A DNA stretch of 64,000 nt from Vicia villosa (GCF_029867415.1 NW_026705217.1:744001-808000); one strand, 5' to 3'. Shown: positions 1-12,348, numbered from the stretch's first letter. Notes: a model not told the origin generated them from the sequence alone. Numbers and translations are program-made.

Positions 1-540
1 GCCCTAACTGCATTATCAAAAGAAAGGCACCTATTATCCTCCTTAAACCCTGACACACGATACCCCAAATCCTTCTCTAGCTGAAAATCTTTCAACAGAG
101 AAACGTCTTTTCCGCTATCCTCGAAAACAACGTCGTCCCCCTTGAGCTCTTCGGAAAAATCTGGGTTGACAATGAACTCACCATCCTCAAGATCACCAAT
201 ATCCAGATTGTTCCAGTTTGATTCGGAATCGGAGGAACTATCCGAAGAAACATTCTTCTTAACCGACTGGTTAAGATTAATGCGCATTGGGCCATGGGTA
301 TCTTCAGACATTTTGATTCTAAAAACTGTTCCATTGATACGCACACTAAAAGTTTCATTTAAAATGGAGGCACATGGCGTTCTAACCAGGATCCTTGCTA
401 TGTCCATATGTTCCCCTTTAGAAGTATTGTCGTCGCAACACACATACTTTCCTACCATTTTAGCAAGAAACTCGAAAAACTCAAAGTTCCATGCGTGACA
501 TGGAATTCCGTAGATCCTAAGCCAAGTTGATCCTAATTCC
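1..540 (-). CDS. Partial LINE (L1-type) ORF1, DUF4283-like fragment, runs off the window
   Basis: One minus-strand frame is open from about position 540 (and weakly from about 640) to the left edge, roughly 180 codons without a stop. It opens with a WLRIYGIPCHAW-type segment, followed by FEFLAKMVGKYV and a DIARILVRTP stretch. That is the order seen in the C-terminal half of the DUF4283 domain of plant LINE ORF1 / nucleic-acid-binding proteins. A Ser/Asp/Glu-rich acidic linker follows. The N-terminal half of the domain and a start codon are missing at the right-hand side, where the sequence passes into AT-rich DNA. That fits 5' truncation, the usual result of LINE insertion. The remainder (zinc knuckle, ORF2) would lie left of position 1. 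Family assignment is by recalled motif; intactness cannot be judged. Confidence 0.55.
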
Positions 541-1011
541 GTAGATCCTAACTTAATACTATTATTCCCACTATGTCCTTCTTTTAATTCAAAATTATTT
601 AATAGAGGAAGTTGATAATTATAAATAATGTCAATTTAGTAAATTTTGTTGCTTTATATAAGATCTAGAAAATTAATTTCGTTTAATTTTATTTTTTTAC
701 CACTATAAAAATATGTATTTTTGTTTATTACTAAATTCTCATTCATTTTATTAATATATCATCTCTTTAAAGTTGTGTTAATTTTACTTATTAATAAAGT
801 GATATTAGATTTTTGAAGTGGTCAGTAACATATAATTTTTTAAAAACAATAAAAAGATTAAAAGATTATTCTCATTATTCTTAAAATACTTTTTTTTAAT
901 TAGTGGATTGAAGTTGTTCACGTGGAAAAGATGTGGATGAGATATGCGTTAGATATGGAGTGATTTCTAAAATGTTTATTAATGTATTTCATGTTTGGTT
1001 CGGCGTCGAGG
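541..1011. other. AT-rich spacer, no gene seen
   Basis: AT-rich sequence with short open frames only and no recognisable motif. A short repeat of the TTCCGTAGATCCTAA type occurs at its left margin, next to the LINE fragment. Confidence 0.5.
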
Positions 1012-1440
1012 GGATGATACATGCAAACAATCCCTAAGTCAATAATCTTCGATATTAAGAGGTACATTGATTTGATGTCTTGTTTTTCTTTTATAGTAAG
1101 TTCCTGGAATTTTTGGGAAATAGGACATTTTGTGTAAAATATATATCCAAAAGGAAACAAGTGTCATAATATTATTCGTTGTGTGATTTGACAATCCTTC
1201 TTCAATCATTTTCCTTAATCAAGTGCTTTCATATAATAGATTGATGCTTGTTCCTGATGTCCTAGAACCTTTTTTAGATCCATAGTTGAAAAGTGACGTC
1301 CTCAATCTCACTTCATCATTCCATCATCAAAATCCTTGTTACTTTTGATTGGATGGCTCGTGATACATAGAAAATTGTAGCCTTTATAAGGGATTTCCTG
1401 TTTGGGATAAACCATAATTGTTTCTGGACCTTGTGTCTAG
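1012..1440. repeat. Diverged dispersed repeat, copy A
   Basis: This segment is recognisably similar, in the same orientation, to 11527-11935. Shared landmarks in order are an AATC(T/G)TCGATATT block, TTGATTTGA(T/C)GTCTTG, a TAGTAA(G/A) block, TGCAAAATATATGT-like sequence, CTTCAATCATTT and CATAGTTGTTTCT-like sequence. The copies differ by many substitutions and small indels, so the family is old. No coding potential was recognised; it may be an internal part of a retroelement. Confidence 0.5.
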
Positions 1441-2035
1441 ATCAGAAGAATAACCTCTAAGCTTGGTTTGGTGAGACCGAGTCGGGGTTTGTCTTTTATA
1501 ATTTTCAAAGAATTGTTTGTAGACATGAGTCAGGTTATCCATTATCTACAGAGTCTTGACTTTGTGGATCCTTTCTACTCAATGCAAATTGCCTTCTTCG
1601 GCCTTGGCGAGTAGTAAGACTTTTAATATTTTGGCAACGCGTCTTCCTAGGGATTCTAGGCATGGGACGAAATTAATTATCTTTTACCTTGATACCTATG
1701 TGTGATATTTACAGCATGGAAAAATGTAGTTGTAATGATTTTAATTCGTGTGGCCTCCTATGGTTAGTTTCTAATGGAATTTCCTAATGAATTAGTGTTT
1801 CTTTATCATTTGTGTTATTTCCTTTCCTTCACATTTTACAATGTGTGAGGTCAAGTTTCTGACTGATTTCCTCTCTCTGTTTTGTTTTTTCTGCAGCATT
1901 TCTCCAAGTTTTGCTATCATGACATTCTTGTGATGTATTTGGTGAGTACCTCCTTTTCTTCTTATTATGGTGTGTTTTAGGATCGTGTATGTTCCCTTTA
2001 CGTCTATCCATTATGGTGTAACCATTCATTCTCAA

Positions 2036-2299
2036 TGGTGATGGCCCTTTCCTGTGGTAATTTTGGCTACTATCCATATTGGTATCGGTCTTCACCCATA
2101 ATGATGTTAGCTTATACTCATGGTGGTACTGGTCTGCACTTGGGGCGGTGTTGGCCTCTACCCACGATGGTATCTGCCTTTATTCAGTTTGAAGTTGGCT
2201 TCTTCTCACATTGGTATTGACCTACACTTAGGGTAGTGTTGGCATGTGCCCATGGCAACATTGACCTTTCACTCATGTTGCATTGGCTTCTTTCCTTAT
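2036..2299. repeat. 22-bp minisatellite, about 12 diverged units
   Basis: Cutting the sequence every 22 bases from 2036 gives twelve units that line up without gaps, with a loose consensus TGGTATTGGCCTTCACCCATGG. Neighbouring units differ at several positions. Because 22 is not a multiple of three, each reading frame drifts through the array, and the short open frame across it (2035-2220) is not a convincing gene. A looser, irregular copy may precede the array at about 2012. Confidence 0.7.
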
Positions 2300-3903
2300 T
2301 GCTCACCATTTCTCATTTTTATTGGGGTCTTATGTGAAACATTAATGGAGAAATGCATAACTTGGTGAGGAAACATAGTTGTATCATGCACCCCTTCTAA
2401 GCATGTATCTCTAAGTGAATTTCATTTGTATGCCATTAGTGGACTTATCGTACCTATGGAGTTAATGATGTTGAAGGATCAGGTCAACCATCTTTATCTT
2501 GATGGTTGGTCCATTTCTTCTAGTCCTAAAATCCTGTGACACTTTAAATCCCATTACAACTTTGGGAAGTTTGGAGAATGGGTCGTGATTCTTCTAGAGC
2601 CTGATGCTCAAATTTGTGGGTTGCATCCTCATTTTCGGTTTCCCATGTATAATGTTACCTTCATAGACTATGGCTTTTGGTTTTATTATTGGCATCATCA
2701 AAGATTTATCTTCCGTATTGGACCCGTATTCGAGGTTTTTGGCACCTATGCACTTACTTCAAATAAACATCATGCTTCATTATTTTGCACCATGTTTCAC
2801 ATCCACTAAGAACTTTCAGAGCTTATCCATGATTTGGTTATTTTTGTGTCAGTTTTCCTTATTTTCAAGATATTATAATTCTATGTTGATGATTATTGTT
2901 TTAATTTTGTACTTCTCTTTCCTCTTTCCAAAACCCTGCATGAGTCGATGTGCACAGTTAGTACCCTTTTAAAAATGTAATTTAATCGATGTTGGTCAAG
3001 TTACCACTATAAGTAAAATGTGGAGGACCTGCATTTTTGTCCTGAGAGATTGAAAAATGAGGATGATGAGTATTTTAGAAAAATAAGATACTTTAGGTGT
3101 GTAGATGCACGGTAGATTGAATGAGGCATATAATAAATTGATACAACAAGACATGAAGCTATGAAGTTCCCAAGAGAGTTTAGATGCGGGTGTGGAGAAT
3201 CATCGGGTGTCGAAAAGTTATTTTAGAGACCAAATTATCTATCCTGGTGAAGAGAAAAATCAAGATGAGGTCGTGGATTCTATTAGTGTCGAATAAAGGA
3301 AGATAATGGAAACTCAATTGTTAACTTCAGAGAACATGATTGCTTCTTTTAAATCATAAAATGTGCTTTTGAAGAAACATTCCGGCCAGGTCAGATTCAT
3401 GGAAACTGAAAGAAAAGATGTTTCGCTGGTTTCGGAGAATGCAAAATTAAAGATTCTTCATCAAGAGGTTTTCTTTCCAGATGAAAGGAAGATTTCTATG
3501 TCGAGTTCTAAAGCATTTTAACTTGTCCATCTATGTTCTAAATATCTAATAGAACTTATTATTATTATTGGTGTCCAAAGCTTCGAGAACACCATTTCTA
3601 AGATTCAAGTGTTGAACCCGAGTACAGCTTTGAAGACCATTGGTTCATGAATCAGACATTTTATTTTGTAATACGAAGACGATTTCATAGTTTTTACATC
3701 AGATTGTGGCTAAGTTTTACACTTTGACCTTTCCTTCATGCATTTTCCTTTGTGATTAGTTATGGCATGGTCTGACTTTTATGATTTCAAACCAATGGTA
3801 TTTTCCCTTGTCTCCACCTTCTTTGCTTAATTGTTTTTATGGAACAATGTGTTTGTAGGTGTAATCTAGAAGTGATCAAACTCATGCGAGATATGTGTAT
3901 CCC
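2300..3903. other. Gene-free decayed repeat sequence
   Basis: No open frame with family-like motifs is visible. Composition is less AT-rich than neighbouring spacers, which suggests decayed transposon interior, but no LTR, terminal repeat or protein motif was recognised. Confidence 0.4.
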
Positions 3904-5442
3904 TGATGGTGTCACGGTTTTGATGATGACATTATATAAGTGATTCTAATGACAACAATGCATGAACACAAGCAAGTACCAAAGTTAATTCAAGAGGTCA
4001 AAGATACACAAGGTTGTTGATCGAGATATTCCTTCAAATCAAGATAAAGAAGTGGGGTTTATGATCACTAGTGGTATATTTAAAACTCTCTAATGATGGT
4101 ATTTGACTTGAAGATATCGCAAGCCTCGTCCATAAGAAGATTCAAGTGAAGTGCTTATTTTATAGGCATATCCAACAAAATGACTTCAAGCTTCAGGGTG
4201 TTAAAGAGAGAAAGTGTGAAACCTCGTTTGATCACGTCCAGTTTACTGATCAGTGTTTCGTAAAAAAATCACCAAAAATATTTTTGGAACCTAGTCATAT
4301 GAATTAGGAAGTATTAAATTGATTAGGATAAGTTTTTAAACGGTCTAATCGATTATATCAAACACCCAATCGATTAGATAAGGAAAAATCAAGTCCATGA
4401 TCTATTATGATAGTTTCTTAATGAATGGTAACGACTCTCTATCAAAACCTTCTAATATGGACAACAATAATCGATTATTGCATGTACCTAATCGATTAGC
4501 TAATTTATTAGTTCATTTAAATTGGCATATATATAGAGAGGGTTTCCCTTTCCTTTCTCAACATCCAGAAAAATATGAATATCTCACTTTTCCTCTTTCT
4601 CTTAGTCTCTCTAGAAATATTTCTTTTTCTCTTACATCTTTAGCCATAGTGCATCGAGAGCGTTCTTGAGTTTAGTGAGGAAATTGTTCCAAGAGTGAAA
4701 ATTATTATAAATTTACAAAGAGTTCATTTTCCTCTTGATAAATTATTCTTCCTCAAGAAATAGTTGTTTTGGTTTGGATCTAAACCTGTATAAAATCTCT
4801 TTGGGGGATTAGAATAAGTCTTCTTTTGGTTCGTGAGCTCAGTTACTTGAAGAAATCTCTCGTTTAGGGTTCATGAAGAATAACCAGTGAAACATCATCA
4901 CATTGGTTCTTGAACTTAGCCTTGTACAAAATCTTATACGTTTTGAGATTAGTATGGTGTAAAATATCACTTGGTTATTGAGTTCAGCTTATATAAAATA
5001 TATGTAGGTTCAAGATCATCCCGCTAAAAGCCTCAAATCGGTTAGTGGTTAGCCTGTATAAAACCTCAGTTCCATTCAGAGGATATTCAACTCAAAACTT
5101 CAACTTGGTTCAAGATAAATTTGTGCACAATCTCATTTTGGCTTATGGACTAATCGCTCGAGGATGTGTTCGGTGTTTGGCGTGAAGACTTATCTCTTCA
5201 TTCCTTAGTTCTTCGTTTTGTTGGAAGTTAACCTGGAACTTCATTTTTCCTTATATAAGGGGGATTCATGGGCTTAACCTTATAAAATCTCTCAAGCATT
5301 ATTAGATACTCTCAAGATTAGTTGTTGAGGAGAGGAGTATGTCACTTGTTTGAAACTTAACGTATATAAATATTTGGTGTTATCCCCTTTCCCTTAACTT
5401 TTTATTTTCTGCTTATATTCTTTATCCTTATTTTATGTTGTA

Positions 5443-7324
5443 CTAGTAACAAACCCGTGCATACGCACGTGTTCTGTTCGGTTATGCGAATTTGGATATA
5501 TCATTTATTTTAAATAAAAATGTTTTTAAAAAAATTAGATAAATAATTGATTATTTCGTATATAAAAATATTTAGATCAATAATAGATTTTTTCCCGTAT
5601 ACCATTTTTGGATTAAAAATATTTAATCATAAATACCATTTCTCGTATATAAAAATATTTATATCAATAATAGATTTTTTCCATATACAGACTTCATTTT
5701 TGTTTAGGTATCATTTACAAAAAGTTTTGAATCAATAGTAAATTTCGTATATAAAAATATTTAGATCAATAATAAATTTTTTCCCGTATACCATTTTTGA
5801 ATAAAAAATATTTGGGTCATAAATACCATTTTTCGTAAATAATAGATTTTTTTTTCGTATACAAATATTATTTTTGTTTAGGTATCATTTACAAAAATAT
5901 TTAGATCAATAATATTTTTTTCCATATACCATTTTTAGATCAAAAATATTTGATCATAAATACCATTTCTGGTATATAAAAATACTTAGGTCAATAATAG
6001 ATTTTTTTTTCCGTATACAGACTTCATTTTGGTTTAGGTATCATTTAGAAAAATATTTGGATTAATAGTAAATTTCGTATATAAAAATATTTACATTAAT
6101 AGTAGATTTTTTCCCTATACTATTTTTTTAATAAAAAATATTTGGATCATAAATAACATTTTTCGTAAATAATAATACAAATATTATTTTTATTTAGGTA
6201 TCATTTACAAAAATATTTGGATCAATACTAAATTATCGTATAAAAAAATATTTACATCAATAATAGATTTTTTCCCGTATACCATTTTTGGATCAAAAAT
6301 ATATGATCATAAATACCATTTCTCGTATATAAAAATATTTAGATCAGTAATATATTTTTTTCTCGTATACAGATCTCATTTTTGTTTAGGTATCATTTAC
6401 AAAAATATTTGTATCAATAGTAATTTTCGTATATAAAAATATTTAGATCAATAGTAGATTATTTTCCCATATACCATTTTAGAATAAAAAAATTTGGATC
6501 ACAAATACCATTTTGCGTAAATAATTATTTTTTTCCATATACAAATATTATTTTTGTTTGGGTGTCATTTGCAAAAATATTTGGATCAATATCAAATTTT
6601 CGTATATAAAAATATTTAGATCAATAATATATTTTTTTGGCCTATTCATTTTTTAATAAAAAATATTTGGATCATATATAACAATTTTCGTATATAAAAA
6701 TATTTAGATCAATAATAGATTTGTTTTCCCGTATACAAACTTCATTTTTGTTTAAGTATCATTTACAAAAATATTTGGATCAATAGTAAATTTCGTATAT
6801 AAAAATATTTAGATCAATAGTAAATTTTTTCCCGTATATCATTTTTTAATAAAAAATATTTGGATCATAAATACAATTTTTCGTAAATAATAGATTTTTT
6901 CTATATACAAATATTATTTTTATTTAGGTATATTTACAAAAATATTTGGATCAATATTAAATTTTCATATATAAAAATATTTAGATCAATAATAGATTTT
7001 TTGAATAAATTTTTCCTGTACATCATTTTTGACAAAAAAATATTTCGATCATAAATACATTTTTCGTATATAAAAAAATATATATCAATAATAGATTTTT
7101 TTTGTGGAAGAAAGAAGTGAGAAAGTGATGAAAGAGAAAAAAAAATAGAGAATGAAGAGAGATTTGATAAGTTTGATAAAATATAACAGTTGTATTATTT
7201 TAATAATAAAATTAAGAACTTTATGGTGCAAAGATCAAAAAACCACAATTTTAATGTGGTGGCAAAAAATCAAATAAAGGTATTTTTGACTTTTCCACAA
7301 CCATTAATTTTCTTATATTATAGA
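5443..7324 (-). mobile_element. Non-autonomous Helitron (1.88 kb)
   Basis: Read on the minus strand, the element begins TCTATAATATAAGAAAA after a host A (7325). It ends with a short hairpin (CGTGC-ATAC-GCACG on the plus strand, 5456-5469), about nine bases, then CTAG followed by a host T (5442). A 5' TC, a 3' hairpin, CTRR and insertion between A and T without a target duplication are the diagnostic Helitron features. The interior is almost entirely an AT-rich tandem array and encodes no Rep/helicase, so it depends on another element. It lies inside the LTR-like segment at 3910-7442. Confidence 0.75.
5530..7090. repeat. AT-rich tandem array inside the Helitron, period about 155-190 bp
   Basis: A GTTTAGGTATCATTTACAAA block recurs at about 5703, 5876, 6031, 6195, 6385, 6557 (diverged), 6748 and 6923. 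It alternates with an ATATTTAGATCAATAATAGA block and a CCCGTATACCATTTTT block. Spacing varies from about 155 to 190 bp, and units are diverged with internal deletions, so this is an aged higher-order array rather than a simple satellite. Confidence 0.65.
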
Positions 7325-7523
7325 TATCTGAACTTTTTTTTCGAAAATATTTTCAAACTCTAATTTGGAAAATGAATTTGTTTTACCATTTTTCAAACCT
7401 CTATAATCCCCTCCTTTTATGTATGGAGTCACATGTTCAACAATTTTGACAAGGGTATTTTTTTCCTATTAAAATTGCTCGTCTTGCCAAAATTTAATTT
7501 AAATTTATCACATGTGGTGTTTG

Positions 7524-8892
7524 TGAAGGTTGAGAAAAACACAAGAAAATGGGGGATTGAATTGGGTTTTCAAAACTTTTCTCTTTAGAAACATTATTCG
7601 TGTAAGATAAATAATAATGAATGCAATAAAGAGAAAGATGACACATTCCGTTATCCAGGTTCCCCTTAGAAAATGTTAGTCTTGTCCACCCGCCAAGGTG
7701 ATTTTGCCTTAGAAAATGACTTAATCCACTAATCATAGAAATGATTACAATTGCACGGGCCAACTGCCGGTGACTAACAACCAAAACATTGATCAATCCT
7801 GTTAGTGATCTCTTAAGAATTATGACCCTACTAGTCTCCTAAGAGATATAACGATCAATGACTCCTTTAAGAATTCTGACCCAATTAGTCCCCTAAAGAA
7901 GATTTCCCATGATGGAAAACTGTCAAAGTCTTTTTGTGTATACAGATTAAGACTAGTCACTCAAGGAACAATCAATAGAAAGTGATTAACAAGTTGTGTT
8001 TACATGATTGCTTCTAATAAGCATATTACACAAATGTTTAAGTACAAGGATAACACAAAAGTGTTAAGAAAGATATGAACAACACCTTCTTGCTTTTATA
8101 TGATTATACAAAGATGTATTTGATAGATGCTTGGGTAGCATATTGTAGTAATCTTCTTTCTCTTATTTCTCTTCTTTCTCTTATTTCTTTTCTTTCTCTT
8201 CATGATTTATCCTCTTTTCTGTTTAGCTTCAGCATTCATAATTTTGCAACAACTTTCGCTTGCTTTGAACACTTGAGCTTCGACTTGAGCAGCATTTTGC
8301 TTCGCTACATTTGTTCTAAAATCTTGATCTTATTTTATAGCCTTCAGAAAGAGAGACATTGTGAGGATAGAAGAGTCCTTTCTAAAATCCAATGGTTACT
8401 TTCCAATGGATAGTTCAAGTGTAGATGTTGGATAGTACAATGTGTTACTTCCTTAGCCTGTAACTTGCAGCTTTAACATTGAAGACAACTTTTTAATAGT
8501 ACAAACGTCTTGGGAATAGTGAAGTTGTTCAAGCATATCATTATACTGGAATCTTCTTGAGAAAGTTTCTTGATCTTATCTTCAAATGATGTACTTCTGA
8601 TTTGAAGTAGTAAGCTTGGAAGATATGAACTTCTTATGTTTTTTATGTTGATGATTTATCTGATGAGTAGTTCATAAACTACTTTGTTATAACAACATGA
8701 AAACATTATAGCCAATAGGAACAGAACTTTGTCTTTCAGAAATAATAGCAACATCTTTTATGAAGTACAACGCAAGACTTCCTAGATCAAATATGTATCT
8801 GGAGTAAGATAACTAATTTGAGAAGAGAGAAAGAAATCATATGAATTTGCATGCAATAGTGTCAAAGTTTTTAAGAATAGAACAATATTTTC

Positions 8893-8954
<62 letters not shown>

Positions 8955-9444
8955 ACAGCTTTTCTGAAGACAAGTCTTGTTATCTGAACAATGAGTCATG
9001 ACAAATAATTTGTATTTCTGATCTTGACCTTTATCTACTGATCTTGACTGTCATAAAAGTTAGAAGTAACAGCTTACCTGACGAACATATATTGACATTT
9101 GATCTTTTAAGCAACAACTTGTATCTGATGTAGACTTTGTTTTCTGATCTTGAGATGCTTGAGACTTCTGAAGCAGCAGCTTATTGAGAAGTACACAAGA
9201 GATCCTTTTTTTATTAACATTCAGTATTCTTTAGAACTACTAATGTTTCGTCTAAAGTAGAAGAGAGTAATCTTTCTGGCGTCAGTATATCTGATGATTC
9301 TTTAGACAACAGTCATGAATCACAAAGAGCTTCTGATCTGCACACTCGAGAAAATATTAGAAACAAAATTATTTACATTAAAATATGTGTAATGTTATCA
9401 TCAAAACTTAGAGATAAAGTGTTGAACCAAATCTTGTTCTAACA
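7524..9444 (-). mobile_element. Solo LTR, Sirevirus/copia type, TSD GTTTG
   Basis: The 1921-bp segment starts TG and ends CA and is flanked on both sides by GTTTG (7519-7523 and 9445-9449), a perfect 5-bp target duplication. On the minus strand it begins TGTTAGAACAAGATTTGG. The LTR at 53221-54664 has a similar start and a shared inner block (CCAAGGTGATTTTGCCTTA in both), so the two belong to one family. No internal region remains, consistent with LTR-LTR recombination. Confidence 0.75.
8895..8949. repeat. (AT)n microsatellite inside the solo LTR
   Basis: About 27 perfect AT units. Any open frame across it is an artefact of the repeat. Confidence 0.95.
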
Positions 9445-9449
9445 GTTTG

Positions 9450-10092
9450 TTAGTGTTGTTTCTTGTTAAAACAAAGTTCTCCAGTATGGATGATCCCGAC
9501 CAAGGGATTCCATTTGACTACCCTCAATTCAGGTTTCAGTCTTAAATTAAGGTTAGATTTTTCAAAGATGGTCATAAGCCCCCCCTATGCTAAACTAGGG
9601 AGTTAGGTCTTTCTACCATCATAGGTGGTTTTATTTGTCCTCTACCTTTACCATATTGGGAGTGAGGTTTTTTGTTAATTGGTAACTTTACAAAGGTTTT
9701 ACTTTTTTTACTTCGACGATATTTCCATTTTATAGTGAAATGGAGGATTAAAGATTTGTATCTGATCATTATGCATGAAAAATACATTTATATTTGATTA
9801 ATAATGGAAAACATAAGATAGAATTCAAAAGGGTTGTAATAATCATCCATGCATCAAGTAAATTTTGTTTGAACATAAATAACAATAATTTGTAAAACAT
9901 GCATTCTTTGGCATCGGAAATTTACTTCTTTGTCATATTATGGTTTCATTCATCAGTCTATCCCCGATCTTTTGACCCACCTATATAACTTTTGATTTTG
10001 GCCCAAACATTTTCTAAGTTGATGATAGCGTACTTGATTCCATTTGGTTTCCCTTTAATGAGTAAGGACCCATTTCCCTTGTCCTTGGACTT
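9450..10092. other. Decayed sequence without a supported gene
   Basis: Short stretches look formerly coding. A plus-strand frame opens near 9487 with a Met-Asp-Asp-Pro start but stops within about 60 bases, and frames on both strands are broken. No family was recognised. Confidence 0.4.
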
Positions 10093-10338
10093 CTATTTAT
10101 ATATAGATATATTATTCTTGTCCTTGGGGAGTAAAGGCCATTTCCTCTTGTTGTTGGTCTTTTCTTGGTGAAGCTTGAGGGGTGCTAAGAAACAGGTCAT
10201 GCGGACCTCCAGATATGTGTCCATTGTGGCCACCGCGTCCCCCTGGGTGTGATACTTAAATTTCAAATGGACCATAAATGAATCAACCCTTAGTGTGGCA
10301 AAATTAGGACAGACTATTATGCAGTTGTAAATTGACTT
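10093..10338 (-). pseudogene. Unassigned coding relic
   Basis: An 82-codon minus-strand frame that looks coding rather than random. It holds an FMVHLKFKYHTQGDAVATMD segment, then LEVRMTCFLAPLKLH and a Lys-rich tail. It is preceded in frame by a stop, and the peptide has no complete domain. The product was not recognised; retroelement or mobile-domain origin is a guess based only on the repeat-rich surroundings. Confidence 0.3.
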
Positions 10339-10520
10339 GTTTTAAATTACCAAAAAGTGTGTCTTGACTATTTTTCTCACGTCTTTCTTTCCAAAGGATA
10401 TCATGAGCTCAATGTACCCCTAGGGCTTTGTTGTTGACCCGTTGAACCCTTGAAGTTTTCTCCTTCTGTAGGGGTGAGGTTTTCACGAATTTGGCGTAGT
10501 ATTTCCAAGATTTTAGTGTA

Positions 10521-10677
10521 CATTATGACATTTATCAGCAACGCAACGTGGGAATTTTATATCCCTTTTTATTAATTCCTTAGTCTATCAAAACTATTTA
10601 ATCGTCGTAGTTGGCCATTACGACATTTATCAGCAACGCAACGTGGGAATTTTATATCCCTTTGTATTAATTCCTTA
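10521..10677. repeat. Direct duplication, two 62-bp copies 95 bp apart
   Basis: 10521-10582 and 10616-10677 are nearly identical (the CATTA(T/C)GACATTTATCAGC block), separated by 33 bp of unrelated sequence. Confidence 0.85.
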
Positions 10678-11526
10678 TCGTGAAATAAATTGGGGGTCAA
10701 CATTTCTTGGTTGGTTTTTGATGTGGCATATGTTCCTGCATCTTCATCTCCATTAACTTCATCTTAACTGAATTATATGAAGCCTCGTCAAGGTTAAGGA
10801 AACCTTTTGAGACCACTCATGTGCATTTGTTTTTCATTACACTAAACCATACCAAGGTGTCTTCTTTCAAATCCAGAACAAAATTTTTGCATTTATTTAG
10901 ACCCATTCCTCTCTTGAAATTCAAGAGGACATACACAAGTTATAAGTGTTCGTTTGGACAGATTATTTCGTAGTAACTCATCATAGTCAATGATTTCTAA
11001 TACTCCTGGCAGATAAGGTATTTATCTATCCTTTGACTGTAGGTGTTTCTGAAGGGGGTATATCCTTCTTCTTCATAGATATCGTTTGAAGAATATATGG
11101 AGGATGAAAGCTTTTCAAGAATTAAAGAATGTGTTTTGCGCCTCCTATGGTCGTGTGAATGAGGATGTTGGCATGATTCGTCATGATCCTCATTGTGGTA
11201 AGTCAGTATTCTTTCGTTGGCTCGGGCTAGATCTATCGTATGTCCAAGAGGTATGTAGTGCCCTGGATCATTCTATTTGATTTTTTTAATATGTTGATCT
11301 AACGTAGTTTATTTCCTATGTAGGGCCACCAGCATGCCCCTCGGCAACGTGTTTGTTTCATTGGTAGCTAAGAGTGTCGAAGGGATGTCACCATGTCTGA
11401 TGCCGATTGATTAATATGATATAATGTTAACTAATGTTCTCACAGATAGCACCAATGATCTTGCGTGGATCGGAGTTTCTCACATGAGTGAAAGGTGGGT
11501 TAGATCTTGTGATTTATGGGAAGTTT
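10678..11526. other. No gene seen
   Basis: A short plus-strand open frame (11086-11280) has no recognisable motif and no splice or promoter support. The region is probably decayed repeat. Confidence 0.4.
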
Positions 11527-11935
11527 GTTGATGCATTCCAAGCCAACAATCGTCGATATTGAGATGTATTTTAGGGTAAAAATGTGTGTACCTTGATTTG
11601 ACGTCTTGCTTCTCTTTTTGTAGTAAAGGTCCTAAGATTTTAGAGACTTAGAGCATATGTGCAAAATATATGTTCAAAGGAGAAAGTTGTCAAAATATTT
11701 GTTCTAGGCATTGATCTAACGATCTGTCTTCAATCATTTGCATTGATCCAGTATTTCTAAGGCATGTTCTAGGCATCAATTTAACATCACTTCAACCAGT
11801 CATTAGAATCCTTTTTACTTTTAATGTGACAATTCATGTTCTTCAAAAATTTGTAATCTTTTTAAGAGATGACATGTTTAGCCTTCACCATAGTTGTTTC
11901 TAGATCTTATGTCAGATCTTATATCGAGGTCGAAA
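11527..11935. repeat. Diverged dispersed repeat, copy B
   Basis: Same-strand partner of 1012-1440; see that entry for shared landmarks. The similarity stops near the start of a local duplication at 11918. Confidence 0.5.
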
Positions 11936-12051
11936 CAATTAGTATTTTATCTTCTCTGAGAAATCAAAATTCCATCCATAATTATTTCTAGACCTTATGT
12001 CGAGGCCAAAACAATTAGTATTTTATCTTTTCGAGAAATCAAAATTCCATC
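11918..12051. repeat. Tandem duplication, 76-bp unit
   Basis: Two adjacent units starting CTTAT(A/G)TCGAGG at 11918 and 11994 share AAACAATTAGTATTTTATCT and GAGAAATCAAAATTCCATC, with a few differences. Confidence 0.8.
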
Positions 12052-12273
12052 GTCTCCACAATTGTTCATTTTTAAAAGTCTGGAATCTTATTAGCATTTT
12101 TACGACGTAAAGGCAGTTTTTTTTTACTAAAGGCAGATATTTTTAGTAAAAAGAAACTGATATATGATGTTTCATAAAAATATGTTATTGAAATTTGAGT
12201 TATTGGATCTTGTGATCAAACCTCCATGTTGTGCAACTGCAGCACCTCTCAGATCCAACGTAGTCATAATAGG

Positions 12274-12348
12274 ATATCAATTAGCAAAGATGACATAGGG
12301 ATGTCGTGCCTATATCAATAGCAAAGATGACATAGGGATGTCGTGCCT
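12274..12348. repeat. Tandem duplication, about 37-bp unit
   Basis: Two copies of a unit containing AGCAAAGATGACATAGGGAT and GTCGTGCCT lie back to back. The copies are almost identical, so the event is fairly recent. Confidence 0.85.

Larger units (their letters stand above)
3910..7442 (+). mobile_element. LTR-like segment (copia-type), interrupted by a Helitron
   Basis: The segment begins near TGTCACGGTTTTGATGATGA and, skipping the Helitron at 5443-7324, ends near GGAGTCACATGTTCAACA. Those start and end styles recall legume copia LTRs. Between them lie repeated AATCGATTA motifs (4320-4500) and a loosely periodic CCTGTATAAAATCTC-like motif (4780-5290). Without the Helitron it would be about 1.65 kb. 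No target duplication was found, and no primer-binding site follows, so it may be a degraded solo LTR. Boundaries are uncertain. Confidence 0.4.
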
